Notes: a model not told the origin generated them from the sequence alone. A DNA stretch of 58,781 nt from Fragilariopsis cylindrus CCMP1102 (GCA_900095095.1 FMBT01000179.1:1-58781); one strand, 5' to 3'. Shown: positions 1-11,709, numbered from the stretch's first letter. A program made the numbers and translations.

Positions 1-1124
1 ACCAGTTGTATCATCAAAATTAATCTTCCAAACTTCCGCAGCACGTAGACCAACGAAGAATTCATTGATTTTTACTTTCGCAATAATTTCTTGGTCACCA
101 TATTCCGGGATGTTTTCCAGCACGGATGTAATAACAGGTTTACTAGGCGTTCGTGCGATAGCACTTTCAGTGCCCTTGGTAAAGATATATGTAGAAACAA
201 CAACAACAACAACAACAACAGCATTAGTAACCAGAACAGATATGATCAGTGATACGTACGGTACAATGGATGCAATACAATAGGATTCGTTCTATTTTCG
301 AATATAAAAACGTCGTCCGTCTTATTTTAGTAAATACTTACTGCCGATTGTACAATCACACAAACTTCACGTTCTTCCCCACGAAATAATTTGTTGGTAC
401 AATCACCACCCCATGCATATTTGTTGAGACCATCCTCATCCTCATTGGTACTAGCAACATCGACCAATTCAGATTCAGATTTGTTTCTCCTCTTCTTATC
501 CTCCTTTTCTCCCTTTTTATTTTTACTACTTTTCCTACTCTTTTTCGAACTCTTCTTTTTTTCCAAGAAACCCTATTGCGTTCAACCGATTCATTTTGCA
601 TAACATGTATGTATGATGTATGACGAGGAAACGAAACCAACAAAAAACAACATGATATATAATATATGAGAAAATTGAGTACCAAGAGAAAGAGAGATGG
701 AAAGAAAAACTTGTATACGACAAAACATAACAAAAAGGTAATGAAAAAACTAAACTAAACAAGAACATCTTACCTTGCATTTCCCATCTGGGAATCGCTT
801 TACTTTGAACGGAGAACACCGGGGAAGGAAACCTGGTTCTTCCTCGAACCCTGCTGCTGCTGCTGCTGGAAAGCCTCGCTCGGCTACGCAAGTGTAGCTG
901 AGCGTAGACATCATTGCTGCAGTTGGTTCCTGTCCCTGTAGAGCAAGTAATTCTTCACCAACACACGTCATATTGATATCCTCCATACCTTTAGTGAACA
1001 TTGACATAGGAAGAACCGTAGGATTACCCGTGTTTGTCTTGTTGGCGGTAGGCATACCAACTACTTTCTTTGTATGCAGTAGCCCCGTAAGGGCAATTAC
1101 AATAGTCGAAAAGGAAACCATCAT
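1..1124 (-). CDS. Secreted protein of unknown function, 3 exons, 3' end beyond window
   Basis: I do not recognise the family. The start at 1124 opens a protein with a hydrophobic N-terminus (VSFSTIVIALTGLL) that looks like a signal peptide. Exons read as 774-1124, 342-572 and 1-174, joined in phase 0 with GTAAG donors at 773 and 341 and AG acceptors just above 572 and 174. Exon 1 has four clustered cysteines near its end. Exon 2 begins with a Lys/Ser-rich stretch (EKKKSSKKSRKSSKNKKG) and contains an acidic linker. Exon 3 reads as a folded region (VLENIPEYGDQEIIAKVKIN) and runs off the window. About 250 residues are visible. The splice sites are inferred from consensus and frame continuity only. 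Confidence 0.55.
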
Positions 1125-1133
1125 CTCTTTCTC

Positions 1134-1171
<38 letters not shown>

Positions 1172-2356
1172 TATTATATCAAATGTGATAATATACACCG
1201 TTCCGTTTCCGACCAAAAAAATAGTTCTTGCATTGTAGCAGCAAAGAGCGAAGCGTTGACGCTACAGTAGAGGTGAAAAAAAATCTTTGTAGTCTACACA
1301 TTTTAACCTATTGTCTATGATGAATAGTTTCCTCTTTTAGCGCTAAACCAAAAACATTGCAACTATACGCGGATACGGTACTGAATTTTAATTAAAACAG
1401 AAGGCTATTCGACCCCTGGAAGTAGCGTAAGTAGACGTTTGCTGCTTTTTATAAGTAAAGGCCAATACCGTTACTTTTAGAATATTGAAGTTCTTTATTA
1501 TATTCTTCAACTCATAAAAGTATGATCAATAAATAAAACTGATTGAGCCTGAATAAGCCTAATAAAAATAATGAATAGCCTTACATCACACTTGTAAATG
1601 AATGTAATAAGCTAAAAAAAGAATTTTGAACCGCGCTATCGCCTGGAAATTTAGCGCTTGTATTAAGAAGGAAGAGTGATTCGAAACTTTCAAAATCTAT
1701 TTTATTTTTTTAATTCCTGTCGATTGAATAGATATTAAGGTTGTAGCGTGGTTTCGCTTCTTAATTTTCAAACGATAGACTGATGCGCGTTTAGCGCTAG
1801 CTGGAGAAGTATCTATATAACTAGATACTATTCATTATTACTGACCCCGTCTTGAGAATGAAAGAAAGTCCCTTTTGATAGTATGCAAACAAACTTAGTT
1901 ACATAAATCTGTATAGAGAAATAGTGATTACAAAGCTATCAAGAAATAGTACAATATATGCACATCATTCAAGTAACGTTGCACATTGCCCTTATTGTTA
2001 AAATGAAATTTACGATTATATAGATAATTATTTCCTATGCCAAATATATATTTCAACGCAATATTTTAAATATGCATTTTAGTTATTCACAAAAAACTAT
2101 CTTAAAATTCTATTCTATGTATACATACAGCTGATTATTCCACATACGTCAATGTAATTCGATGCTAATATATCAGAACATTGTTCAACCACAAAAACAA
2201 GGAATTTGCTTTGCTTGTAGTGTAGATGATTCAATTTTTCTAGTCCACATTCTTACTATTAGATGCTTCGAAGTCCATTCAGAAAATATGTTAATGCGCA
2301 GTAGCCTTCGTCGAGTTGATAAAGTGCACAATGCCCCCCTGATTTGATCCAAACGT
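1125..2356. other. Intergenic, AT-rich, no gene seen
   Basis: A CT dinucleotide run lies at 1139-1170 directly upstream of the secreted-protein start. The palindromic nonamer TTAGCGCTA occurs at 1337-1345 and 1791-1799, with a near match at 1651. I see no convincing ORF or RNA gene; the small open frames near 2162-2370 on both strands have no coding character. Confidence 0.6.
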
Positions 2357-4125
2357 TTATTTATCGTCATCTATATCAATACACTCCTCCATCGCTACAC
2401 GGAAGTCATCGTAGGAGACTTTTCCATCTCCATCTGTATCTAAGAAGTTAAAAAGCTCTTTACCCTGCGTATCTCCGTCAAATATACTATCAAAATCTGC
2501 CAGAGTCAAATAGTCTTTATTTTCACTATGGAAGAAATGATCGAATGCAAACCGGATTTTATCTTCCCGCATGACAAGATTCTTGTCTATTGTAGCAGCT
2601 AAGAATGCCTTCCAGTTAAGAGTATCATCATCAGACAATGACAAATCTTCTTTCACCGCAACCAATTTTGCTTGTATATCCGGTGGTAATTTTTCTGAAT
2701 AAAGGAAAAATGCAAATTCGTTGTTGTTTTATGCAAGATAAGATGGTTGAGAACGGAATTAAGATATTGTTAATATATATTATAAAGTCGAGAAATTTCT
2801 GGTGACGAGTACTTACCTCGCAAAATTGAATCGTTAATTTCTGTCAGGGACATCACACCATCCCCAGCCTGATCCACTTGTCGAAAGATGTCTTCAAGGG
2901 TTCCTACTTCCTCGTGGCTCAAATGCTTTGCAATTGTTACCAAAGCGACCTTTTTAAGTTTTTGCATAGCCAAATACTTTTGAAAGCTCGCCCCTCGAAC
3001 GCTTTGATTCGCTAGAATCTTCTTTTGGTCCATACTAGTCGATGGGTCAGCATCATCATTGGCCGATGTGGGGACATGCTTTGTAATCCAGGGATGATCC
3101 ATCCCTTCAAGGGCTGTTGGACGCATTTCTGGATCAATTTGCAAGAGTAATGATACAAATTGTTTTGCGCTATTACTAATTTCGTCCCATTCTGGTGAAG
3201 GATAGTCGAATTGACCTGATCGGACCGAATTGAATATTTCTGCATCGTTATCACCGTAAAAGGGGGGGTATCCACAGAGAAGAATGTAGGATATGACACC
3301 AATAGACCAAATATCACAACCCTCAGTGTAGTCTCGTCGAAGTACTTCGGGCGCCACATAATAAGGTGTACCAACCTTAGTCTTCATTGCATGATTAGCA
3401 TCATTATGTCGAGATAGCCAAAATCGATTATCTTAATGGGTGCTCCTTCGCTTTTTGTCGAAATAAAAAGTTCTCTGGCTTCAAATCTCGATGGACGATT
3501 CCTTTTGAATGACAATATGCGATAGCATCAAGGATGTCACGAATAATCAATGCTGCATCATGTTCACTATAGTGTCCCTCCAAACTTTGTGATTTCTCAA
3601 TGATCCGATCAAAGAGTTCACCACCGGTACATAATTCGGTAACTAAATGCAGATACTTCGGATCTTCAAACACATCCACCAATTCAATTATATGAGGATG
3701 CTTCACTTCCTTTAAGATAGAAATTTCACGTTTTAATACTTCAATATTTTTTACCTTATTTTTACGGATGGATTTAATTGCATAGTATTCATTAGTCTTC
3801 CGATCCATACATTTTCTTACCACGCCATAATGACCATGACCTAATTCATTTGAATTTACATGATACTTTGTACGTACATCAGCTAACGCATCAGTAACTT
3901 GTACAGAAGCACCAAGTTCTCTGTTGGTAGGTGTAAGGACAGTAAAGGAGCGAATACTCCCTTCCAAATTATGTTGGTCCTCTGGGGCTGTTACCAATGA
4001 AGTATTGCTGTCGTCGTTATTATTTTTTCCAGAAATGTCATTTTCGTCTTCTATCTGAAAATCGGGATCAGTTGATTTATTCTTCCGAGCTTTTCTTTTC
4101 TTTTCTGTGATGTGGGGGGCCATTT

Positions 4126-4165
<40 letters not shown>

Positions 4166-4368
4166 AAAAAGCGCAAATGAACAAATGAGAAAAGTAAGAC
4201 GAGGGAAAGATAACAAAACGACAATAAGGACGACAAAAGTATCAGAATTCGGAGAGAATGGACATGCCACGCACCTGCAGCATCCCGACTTGAACTACCG
4301 CAATTGTTTTTACCATCAGTCGTTACAGATGTCGACGGTTGGTTACTATTACTGTTGACATTGCCCAT
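2357..4368 (-). CDS. Calcium-dependent protein kinase (CDPK), N-myristoylated
   Basis: Ser/Thr kinase fused to a calmodulin-like domain, so activated by Ca2+. Exons are 4275-4368, 2817-4104 and 2357-2694 (introns GTGCGT...CACAG and GTAAGT...TTCAG). The protein starts MGNVNS, a good N-myristoylation signal, so it probably sits on a membrane. The kinase core shows a glycine loop (ELGHGHYGVV), YYAIK lysine, catalytic HRDLKPEN, IIDFG and the GTPYYVAPEVL activation segment. EF-hands follow an autoinhibitory region: a partial loop (DQAGDGVMSLTE), a degenerate one, and a canonical C-terminal loop (DTDGDGKVSYDDF). Two single-base losses, near 3452-3456 and 3417-3419, break the frame around IKIIDFG; reading through restores a complete kinase. 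Intron 1 carries a long AAC/GTT repeat. Confidence 0.93.
4128..4165. repeat. GTT microsatellite in CDPK intron 1
   Basis: About twelve GTT (AAC on the coding strand) units, 50 bases upstream of the intron 1 acceptor. It makes spurious poly-Val, poly-Thr and poly-Gln frames. Confidence 0.95.
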
Positions 4369-5006
4369 CCTGTTCCGCGTTGTAGACTTGGCTTATTACT
4401 ACGTTTATATGGGACTCCCCTGTCGGTTGTCAGTTGTTGTCGTCGTCGATACCGTATGGTTTTAGCTGAATGTTCGAGTGTCAATGGTACGTATTGTTAT
4501 TCAATATTAATGTGTGTGTGAGTGAATTCAAGAATACTATTGAGAAATCTTTCAGCTACGTTCTTTATGCCTGACCGCCACGACTGAGATTTCAAGAAGA
4601 TACTGTACTGTGAATCCGCAAAGAGGGCTAGTTCAGTTCTTATACTATGATTTCATTCCTATCATTCGATCATGCATGCACACAGAAATTTAGTCTAATC
4701 CTAGGGGACCAAATGAAACACTACAATTTGTTTCGATCTCATTGTTGTTGGTTAGTTTTCCTTCATGATATTCTGAATCTTGAAATAGAGCTAAAAAAAT
4801 CTACAACTTTCATCTACTGTACTGTAGTCCAAACCCAATTTTTTTCGCTACTTACCCTTCATTTGTATACTACATTGCTACAAATACGTAAAATATATCA
4901 TTACAATGCAATTTTTTGACTCTACATCCTTTATTTTATTATACATTTAAAGATCGCTGCACTGCACTGCACTGCACTGCACTGCGCTGCAATGTAATAC
5001 ATTACA
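4369..5006. other. Intergenic, upstream of CDPK
   Basis: Nothing gene-like is seen. An imperfect ACTGC pentanucleotide tandem repeat lies at 4957-4990, close to the 3' end of the next gene. Confidence 0.6.
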
Positions 5007-6173
5007 TCATATCGGCACAGGAAGTTTTTTGGAAGGGTTCGATTTGCTCCAATGACTTCCCGCTCTATCTAAAAGATGCTGTGCATTTCCTACGGGCGGA
5101 TAGGCCTGTGTGAGTGACATGAGAAGATGATTGACATTTTCTGGAGTAATATCACCAATATAAACAGTAGCAGCCATCCTCATGATAGTTTCTCCTCCAT
5201 TTTTAATAGTGGTGGGTGTTGTCGTTGTCGTTGTCGTTGTCGTTGGTTTTGATGATTGTGTTTGATAATCGCAAGATGCGGTAGCATGAAGGGCATTATC
5301 CCCTACCATCGATGCGACGTTATATTTATACTTATAATATTGAGTGAGTGTCTCATCGTCGGATAGAATCTCGAGTTCCGGACCTTCGTCTTCTTGTAAA
5401 ATTAATGGAATTATCATATTAAAAGCCTTCCTTCCCGAATCATTAACGTCAGCATGGATGAATCCTTTTTCACAATGCGATACCCCAATAAACGACAAGT
5501 GATATGCACTCAAACCTTCTAGATTGAAATACGCCCCCACCTTCTCTAATACTTCATCGAATCCTCCCGCACTTAGAACTCGTAGATAATCATCGTGTGC
5601 AGTTTCGTCCGCGGGTGACGTCCAATGCATATTGGAGGCCCAGTGTGATTTTGGACGCTGTACCATCCAGTTGTAGCCTTGGAAGTCCTTTTTATATTCT
5701 GTTCCCGGTAGTAGAGGTTGACCATCGGCTACTAGCAGTCGACGATACATATCGGTAATTCCCATCTGATCTGCATAATCCCTTAATTCCTTTAATAGTT
5801 CCTTTGGTAGATCCACACAAAAAGCATTTTTAGAAATTTGTTTCCCATCCTCCCATACCATTGGCTCACAGCAGAGAGGAGGTTGAGGTGGTTGCGAATG
5901 TGGTTGGAGCGACGCATCCGATACATGTTGTAGAGAATAAAGACTTTCTAAATAGTCAGTGGTCGCCGATGTCGCACTCAATCTCGTGTTCAGCAAGCAG
6001 TAGGAAGAACCTTCATGTCGATGTCGATGTCGATACGAAGTCTGATGAGAGATGGGAACGGGAACGGGAACAAACGACAGCACAAAAGATACAAGTGCTA
6101 GGACCAGAACGGTCAAGATAAGGGCGATTCTGTAACTTTTCGTGTTACGGCAAATGATAATGTAATATGCCAT
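5007..6173 (-). CDS. 2OG-Fe(II) oxygenase-like protein with N-terminal targeting sequence
   Basis: An uninterrupted frame of 388 codons from the ATG at 6173 (an upstream ATG at 6206 adds 11 residues). After a basic start there is a hydrophobic segment ending in VLSFVPVPVP, which resembles a signal peptide cleaved before Phe, as in diatom plastid precursors; an ER signal anchor is the alternative. The C-terminal half has HADVND near residue 239, followed about 60 residues later by NALHATASCD. This is the HxD...H order of jelly-roll 2-oxoglutarate/Fe(II) dioxygenases, but I cannot match a named subfamily and the 2OG-binding Arg is not certain. A poly-Thr run (GTT repeat) interrupts the region after the second His. 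Substrate unknown. Confidence 0.6.
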   Translation of the reverse strand: MAYYIIICRNTKSYRIALILTVLVLALVSFVLSFVPVPVPISHQTSYRHRHRHEGSSYCLLNTRLSATSATTDYLESLYSLQHVSDASLQPHSQPPQPPLCCEPMVWEDGKQISKNAFCVDLPKELLKELRDYADQMGITDMYRRLLVADGQPLLPGTEYKKDFQGYNWMVQRPKSHWASNMHWTSPADETAHDDYLRVLSAGGFDEVLEKVGAYFNLEGLSAYHLSFIGVSHCEKGFIHADVNDSGRKAFNMIIPLILQEDEGPELEILSDDETLTQYYKYKYNVASMVGDNALHATASCDYQTQSSKPTTTTTTTTTPTTIKNGGETIMRMAATVYIGDITPENVNHLLMSLTQAYPPVGNAQHLLDRAGSHWSKSNPSKKLPVPI

Positions 6174-6911
6174 TTTGATTTGTTTCCCTCTTTGTTGTGG
6201 CAACATTGAACATCTACTACAGTACTATGAACGTCATTTTAATGTTTTTCAACCACCGCCTTGTCTGGTACGGATCACGATTATTTGACGGATGACAAGA
6301 ATTCGCGGTTAATGCTCCCCTCTTTCTCATCGTCGCCCCTTGCTTTCTTTCACGGAACAATAACACCTACGATCACGGGTCGCAGTAAGCATACTGTACG
6401 TTGTAATGCCATAAATAGGACAAAGCCATCGTCGTCAACAACCTCATAATGCAAAACTGTAGGAGCATGTTCATTCCAATTATATATGAAGTATTATGTA
6501 CGACATGTATGTTTGTAGGCCTGTCTTTACCTCCATAATATTCTTCATTTAAAAAAAATCTTAATTCGAAACGCGTGAATGAATCGAATCAGTCCCGGTT
6601 TGCATTTTTATTTTTAACAGACACATCCACATATGACATAATCGACGATGGTTATGTTATGAACGTCGTATTAATCTTGCAATCATCATTGATATTATAC
6701 GGCGAAGCTAGCATCAAGCTCGCAGTGACAGTAGCAACATCCATATGAAGACATACCGGTATCAATACAGAAGAAGCTCGCTTCATAATTCAGAGAAATA
6801 AACGATAAATTAATCATTCGACCATTCCTTTAAATCTAGTAACGTTAGAAGTCAATCAATCTGTGTACAGTAGCAGCATATATTTCATTTCATATATATC
6901 AAAAATTCAAG
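6174..6911. other. Divergent intergenic region
   Basis: Lies between two divergently read genes and must hold both promoters. No ORF with coding character and no recognisable RNA gene was seen. Confidence 0.55.
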
Positions 6912-8063
6912 ATGTACGGTGGAGGAGGACTATTTGGTGACTTACCGGTGGCCAAGAAGAAGTCAGTAGTCGACGAGAAGGAGGACGGAGGACAAAAGAA
7001 TAACGAGGGAGGAGGAACAGCAGATATCAGCCACAATAATGATAATGTCAATCAAACGACGACGTCGAATAATAAGCCTGCTGCAAATACTAATATTAAT
7101 CATCATGGAAAAAAGAGGAATAATGAAACGACAGCAACAACCAGAAATTGGCTCGTTCCTCCCCGTCATGCGACAACAACAAGCAACAGTAACAATAATA
7201 GTAAGACGTCATCGAATGGTAAATCACAATTTCTTCATTTAGTTGGCAAAACCGGTACAACAATGGCATTTGTCCCCACCGCTGCATTAAAACGAAAGAA
7301 ACGACCAGCTGCTACTATAACAAGTAGCAGTAGTAGCAACCTCAGTAATATAAGCGATAGTAGTAACAAAAAAAATATTCGTTCTGAAATGGTCGAAAAA
7401 CAACAAGCCACAACATCAACATCAACATCAACGGTGGGGATGGGGGTAGTAGAAACTACTATCACGACTACGACGACAAAGAAGATTGATCGAAAGAAAC
7501 AACCGGTCGCTGTTGTTGATATTCATGGTAATTACGTTGATGGATCGAATAGTCTACCACAATCTGTGGCAGCTGATGTTGTTATTGGTATAGACGACGA
7601 CAACAACAATGAAAGTAATGAAAAAATAACTGATCCATATGATCCATTTGTACCAAATGATTTATTAGAATATTGGGAAAAACAAGCAGCAACGAGACAA
7701 CGTAAAAAGTTAGAACGTGAAACACGTGAGTCCTTAGAAAGACAAAAATCAATCAGGAAAAAAATTAATGAAGAACGATTAGAATTACAAAAAAGTGGAA
7801 ATTATTCTACTTTAATAGAACGTGAACGTGAACGAAATGAGGGTGTACGTCCATTATCGTCATCGTCGTCATCGGGACATGGGCGTGGACGGGGACGTGG
7901 ACGGGGTGGTGTATCGAATCTACCAGCATGGTTGGTCGAAAAACAACGACGAGAGGCAGAAGATTCTATTGGTGCAACAAATAGTAGTGAGGGCGTCGTC
8001 ATCGACGAGGATTCTAATACAATGATTGGAAGAGGACGCGGACGGGGTGGTGTATCGAATTAA
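6912..8063 (+). CDS. SPF45/DRT111-like splicing factor, N-terminal half only
   Basis: The start MYGGGGLFGDLPVAKKK matches the conserved N-terminus of plant DRT111/SPF45 (RBM17), whose U2-snRNP-associated members act in 3' splice site choice. A central DPYDPFVPNDLLEYW followed by a Glu/Arg/Lys-rich coiled coil corresponds to the family's YDPxxPNDY segment. Long Asn, Ser and Thr runs separate them. An Arg-Gly stretch plus GGVSNLPAWLVEKQRR occurs at about 7884-7950 and is duplicated from 8033. In the second copy the Leu codon reads TAA (8061-8063), ending the frame; 21 more related codons follow before another stop. The family's G-patch and C-terminal RRM/UHM are absent here and in the next 600 bases. 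Either a truncated paralogue or a decayed gene. Confidence 0.6.
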   Translation: MYGGGGLFGDLPVAKKKSVVDEKEDGGQKNNEGGGTADISHNNDNVNQTTTSNNKPAANTNINHHGKKRNNETTATTRNWLVPPRHATTTSNSNNNSKTSSNGKSQFLHLVGKTGTTMAFVPTAALKRKKRPAATITSSSSSNLSNISDSSNKKNIRSEMVEKQQATTSTSTSTVGMGVVETTITTTTTKKIDRKKQPVAVVDIHGNYVDGSNSLPQSVAADVVIGIDDDNNNESNEKITDPYDPFVPNDLLEYWEKQAATRQRKKLERETRESLERQKSIRKKINEERLELQKSGNYSTLIERERERNEGVRPLSSSSSSGHGRGRGRGRGGVSNLPAWLVEKQRREAEDSIGATNSSEGVVIDEDSNTMIGRGRGRGGVSN

Positions 8064-8731
8064 CCGGCATGGTTAATCGAAAAGCAACGGAATGAACATA
8101 ATAATAGTAAGGGTAGTAGTGACCATTAGTCACTATTATTTTGTGCAACAGATAGATACAAATAGACTGACTAGCTATATGCCATTCGATGTAGTACTTG
8201 TTTCTACAACACGCGTGCAGCAATTAACTTTTTTATATGTAAACTTACATTATCATTGTATCAATATTGTACCATAGTTGTTACTTATTAGTATTAGCTT
8301 TATCTTTACCTTCACTTAGTCACTCCCTTCTTTCAAATGATGGAGGAAACCTCTGTTTGTAGATATCTCTATCAATATTGCTATTGCAATATAACGGTTG
8401 TTCAAACGCAAAAGGTTGTTATTAACACACTTGTTTAATTAGTCTATGGTTATTACAATTCATCGACAATGAAAAGATAAAGATAGTTCATTTCTCGTAA
8501 TCGAGATACTCTGCTCTTTTCTTTGTACTTTAGTATTGCGTTACATGGTAACTTTGTATACAAATTCATTCGTAACATCACTTCGCCTAATACATATTAT
8601 ATATTAGCGGTTCAGAGGACACTTCTCTTGTTTGTGCTTCGACTCTTGCGGACACTTCTCTTGTTTGTGCTCCGACTTCATATATACACTTCTCTTATTC
8701 GTGCTTTTCTTATTTCGATACTAATCAATAT
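8064..8731. other. Convergent intergenic region with a short tandem repeat
   Basis: Searched for the missing G-patch and RRM exons of the upstream gene; none seen. It ends in a three-copy tandem repeat listed separately. Confidence 0.6.
8618..8708. repeat. 33-34 bp tandem repeat, three copies
   Basis: Units begin at 8618, 8651 and about 8684, each with the core ACACTTCTCTTGTTTGTGCT; the third copy is diverged (TTATTCGTGCT). Confidence 0.8.
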
Positions 8732-10153
8732 TTAATTATTTGGTACACATATAGGCTTAGGCGCAGGAAATAAATCAATCAGGCCTTTAGTTTTTGCATA
8801 ACTTTCGTACGAGGCTGCTTGTCCACCACCAACATTCGGCCCATAAAGGGGCAAGTAATATCCACAATCATCAAATTTATGATGATCGAATGCAATACCA
8901 CCTAATGGACCTGGACCAAATGGAGACGACTTGATTGCTTCGCTATCACAATAGCACCCATGCATAAATCCTTTTCCATCATCCGAGCTTTCTTCTTGAC
9001 CCGACTCGTGGTTGTTAAAACCTACGGTGCAGCTAGGAGGACCATATCTACCACCACCTTTGATACCGCATTGACAAAAAAGGTCGCAAAGTTTGTTGAT
9101 TACTCTCGGGACTTTCGGATCTTTCAAGATCCAAGGATAACCTTCGGATCCTGCATTTCTTGGTTTGGGGCAGACACCGTTGGCTGGGCATTGGGTAGCG
9201 GTTTCATAATAAGGATGTTTTTTGCAATCAATATAGGAAGGTGCACCTGTGGAATACTCAGAAAACGTAGTTCCAGCAGGACAACTCTCCATCCCACACT
9301 TCCCACCTCCTTTATCGGCACAAAAAAATCCAAAATCGTTTCCGTAACAATCACCTGCCTCTGCAGCTGTTACACTCGAACAAGGTTTTGGTGGACACTT
9401 CGAATGAACTGTGGAGCCTGGCCATCCACTACTTTCTGTGCAAGGAACATTATCAAGGGCATCACACTGGCATGTAGATTCATTTTGACTTTTATTTGGT
9501 TTCTTACAATTTCCGCAACCAGGTAGGGATGCTTGGGGGGGCTGAGCAAAATTTTTGACGCAAGTTCCCCACCAACTCGGTGGCTGAAATAAAGAGACAC
9601 AACATAAGAAGAGAAAATAGAGAAGGAAAAGAAACACGTGAGCATATTCGTATTTTAATTCTGGACTTCACATTAAATACCTAGAGTAAAAGTAAATAGA
9701 TAGAAATGTATTACTTACAGGTGCTACCGGGTGTTCACCAGGTTTACATACAGGTTGTGCTACACACAGAGCTGATGAACTAGTATAAAGAGCAGCACAT
9801 TTCTCTTCTCCGGGTCCGTCGCATATTAATTTGCCTTTTTCTTGATCTTCCGTACAATAGGTTGGTGATGGTGATTTAAAATCAGGTGGTGAAGACTCTT
9901 CATCGAAATCAAGAATTTCCATCTTGAGTTTCTTGAGGCCAATGCTCGTGCTACTAGTAGTAGTATTCGAAAGAACAGCAACACCAAGTACACCAAGTAC
10001 ACCGATCACCATACCCATCAACATCAAACGAAGATCCCTTTTATGTTGTTTTTGCGCGGTTGTAGTGTCGCATAAACCTTTCGGATTTTCTTCAACCTCG
10101 ATATAGCCTTTCAAGGGTGTAGACTCATCGTTACTGTAATTCATATCATTCAT
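8732..10153 (-). CDS. Cys-rich type II membrane or secreted protein, 2 exons
   Basis: Exon 1 is 9719-10153 and exon 2 is 8732-9583, joined in phase 0 (donor GTAAGT, acceptor TTTCAG). The predicted 429-residue protein has a short acidic N-terminal tail, then one strongly hydrophobic segment at about residues 50-70 (LRLMLMGMVIGVLGVLGVAV), without an N-terminal signal peptide, so it is probably a type II membrane protein with a long lumenal or extracellular part. That part holds many Cys in short spacings (GCGNCKKP, STCQCDA, CDLFCQCG, HGCYCDS), suggesting disulfides. I do not recognise a domain. The start at 10153 is the first ATG after an in-frame non-coding stretch. Confidence 0.7.
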
Positions 10154-10564
10154 CTTGGTAGTCGACAGTGAGAAGTAAAAAAAACAAGAAGAGGAAAAAA
10201 AATGAATGAAAATCATTAGATATGTTTGTTGGGAATCTTTTGCAAACATGTGTGTCCAACAAGCACGTGATAGGCACCGCACACAACTCTCAACGCATTC
10301 ACTCTCTAATATATTGTATGATGCTCTGGATGCAATAGAGGTTTTGCCACCAGATAATAGTTGATAATACAGTACTGTACAACGATAGCAGAACATACCT
10401 TATTATTGATTCTATCTTGTTTATAAACTTGTTAATGCAGATAATGTTGTGCTGTAGATGCTGAGGCGTGAATTTTTTATGAGAAGCGCCAAACAAAAAG
10501 CATACTTCTTGATTGTTTGTAACGAAGATTTTTGTCGCTCCAATATCTACTCTTGATTCTTCTG

Positions 10565-10738
10565 CATGATGAAAGTAGCAACATCTTTACCTTCTTCGCT
10601 CTACAGAACATTGCGTGTCAAACTTGTGTCAAACTGAGAGAAGATTGTTAACAAAGATCATGATGAAAGTGGCAACATCTTTACCTTCTTCGCTCTACAG
10701 AATATTGCGTGTCATAGTGTCAAACTATGAGAAGATTT
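10565..10738. repeat. Direct repeat A, two copies of about 80 bp
   Basis: Copies at about 10565-10648 and 10659-10738 share the core ACATCTTTACCTTCTTCGCT and a following ACATTGCGTGTCA-like end, with few substitutions. Confidence 0.85.
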
Positions 10739-10882
10739 CGATTCAGAGGAGAAATGAGTGCATGCCAAAGAAAATTCTTTAGTGTGGCAAGTAACTTACT
10801 TCTTATGTGTTGATCAATGAAGAAATTTATCTCACTAAACATTTATAAATGGTAGCTCCAAAAGCTGCATTTTCTTCCAGAG

Positions 10883-11148
10883 TGAGTTCACGCGGCATAA
10901 TAATAAGCACGAAACAGTAGCGTGATGTGAAAAAGTTCTTTTTGATTTTGCTGTCGACGACTAAAAGAAAAGCTATTCGATTGCATTAGTGACCTTAGTT
11001 TTTTTACTTAACAGACTACAGTACAGTACGTAAGGTAGCATTGTATAAGAAGAAAGCAAATCGATTCACAGTTGAGTTCACGCGGCATAATAATAACCAT
11101 GAAACAGTAGCGTGGTGTGAAAAAGTTCTTTTTGATGTTTGCTGTCGA
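10883..11148. repeat. Direct repeat B, two copies of about 75 bp
   Basis: Copies at 10883-10957 and 11073-11148 share GAGTTCACGCGGCATAATAA and continue to GCTGTCGA with three or four differences. Confidence 0.88.
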
Positions 11149-11530
11149 GTCCTCAAGGACAAATGAAATCTACTTTAGGCACTGAATGCTTACTTAGGGT
11201 ACAGTACTTAGTTTTTTTTACTTAACAGACTACAGTACAGTACGTACGGTCGCATTGTATAAAAAGAAAGCAAATCGATTCACAAGACAAAAGGTATGGA
11301 AAAACATCCTTTTTACTTGTAATATATTTTTTACTTTATACGTTAACTTACACCAAATTAAAAGCATAAACAAAAAAATTACGATTTTTTACTTAACAGA
11401 CTACAGTATAGTACGTACGGTCGCATTGTATAAGAAGAAAGCAAATTGATTCTAAAGACAGAAGGTACTACAGTATGGAAAAACATCCTTTTTACTTGTA
11501 GGAATATATTTTTTACTTCAAAAAAATTAC
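10999..11530. repeat. Direct repeat C, three copies of 70-140 bp
   Basis: Copies start at about 10999, 11210 and 11385 with TTACTTAACAGACTACAGTA followed by a GCATTGTATAAGAAGAAAGC-like block. The second and third copies extend through GGAAAAACATCCTTTTTACT. B and C alternate (B, C, B, C, C), so they arose by serial local duplication. Confidence 0.88.
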
Positions 11531-11709
11531 GATATCTATTTTAGTCGAACTAGTCCTCTGATTGAAACGCCAAAATTCGAAAATGCATGATGGCGTAAGT
11601 AATAATTTTCGAAATTCGAAATTCGACATCAAAAACACACTGGAGAAAGCAAAGCTAACTTTTTCTTATTATACTCCTTCTAGAAGTAGCAGTAGTAAGT
11701 AAGAATCAA

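Larger units (their letters stand above)
10154..11709. other. Repeat-rich divergent intergenic region
   Basis: 1.55 kb between divergent genes, largely built of three families of local duplications (listed separately) and AT-rich sequence. No gene seen. Confidence 0.6.

Noticed and set aside
4107-4358. Plus-strand frame with a long Val run
   Set aside because: Created by the GTT microsatellite in CDPK intron 1 and antisense to the CDPK first exon.
8960-9526. 188-codon plus-strand frame
   Set aside because: Antisense to the second exon of the Cys-rich membrane protein, which has consensus splice sites and a coherent Cys pattern; the plus-strand translation resembles nothing.
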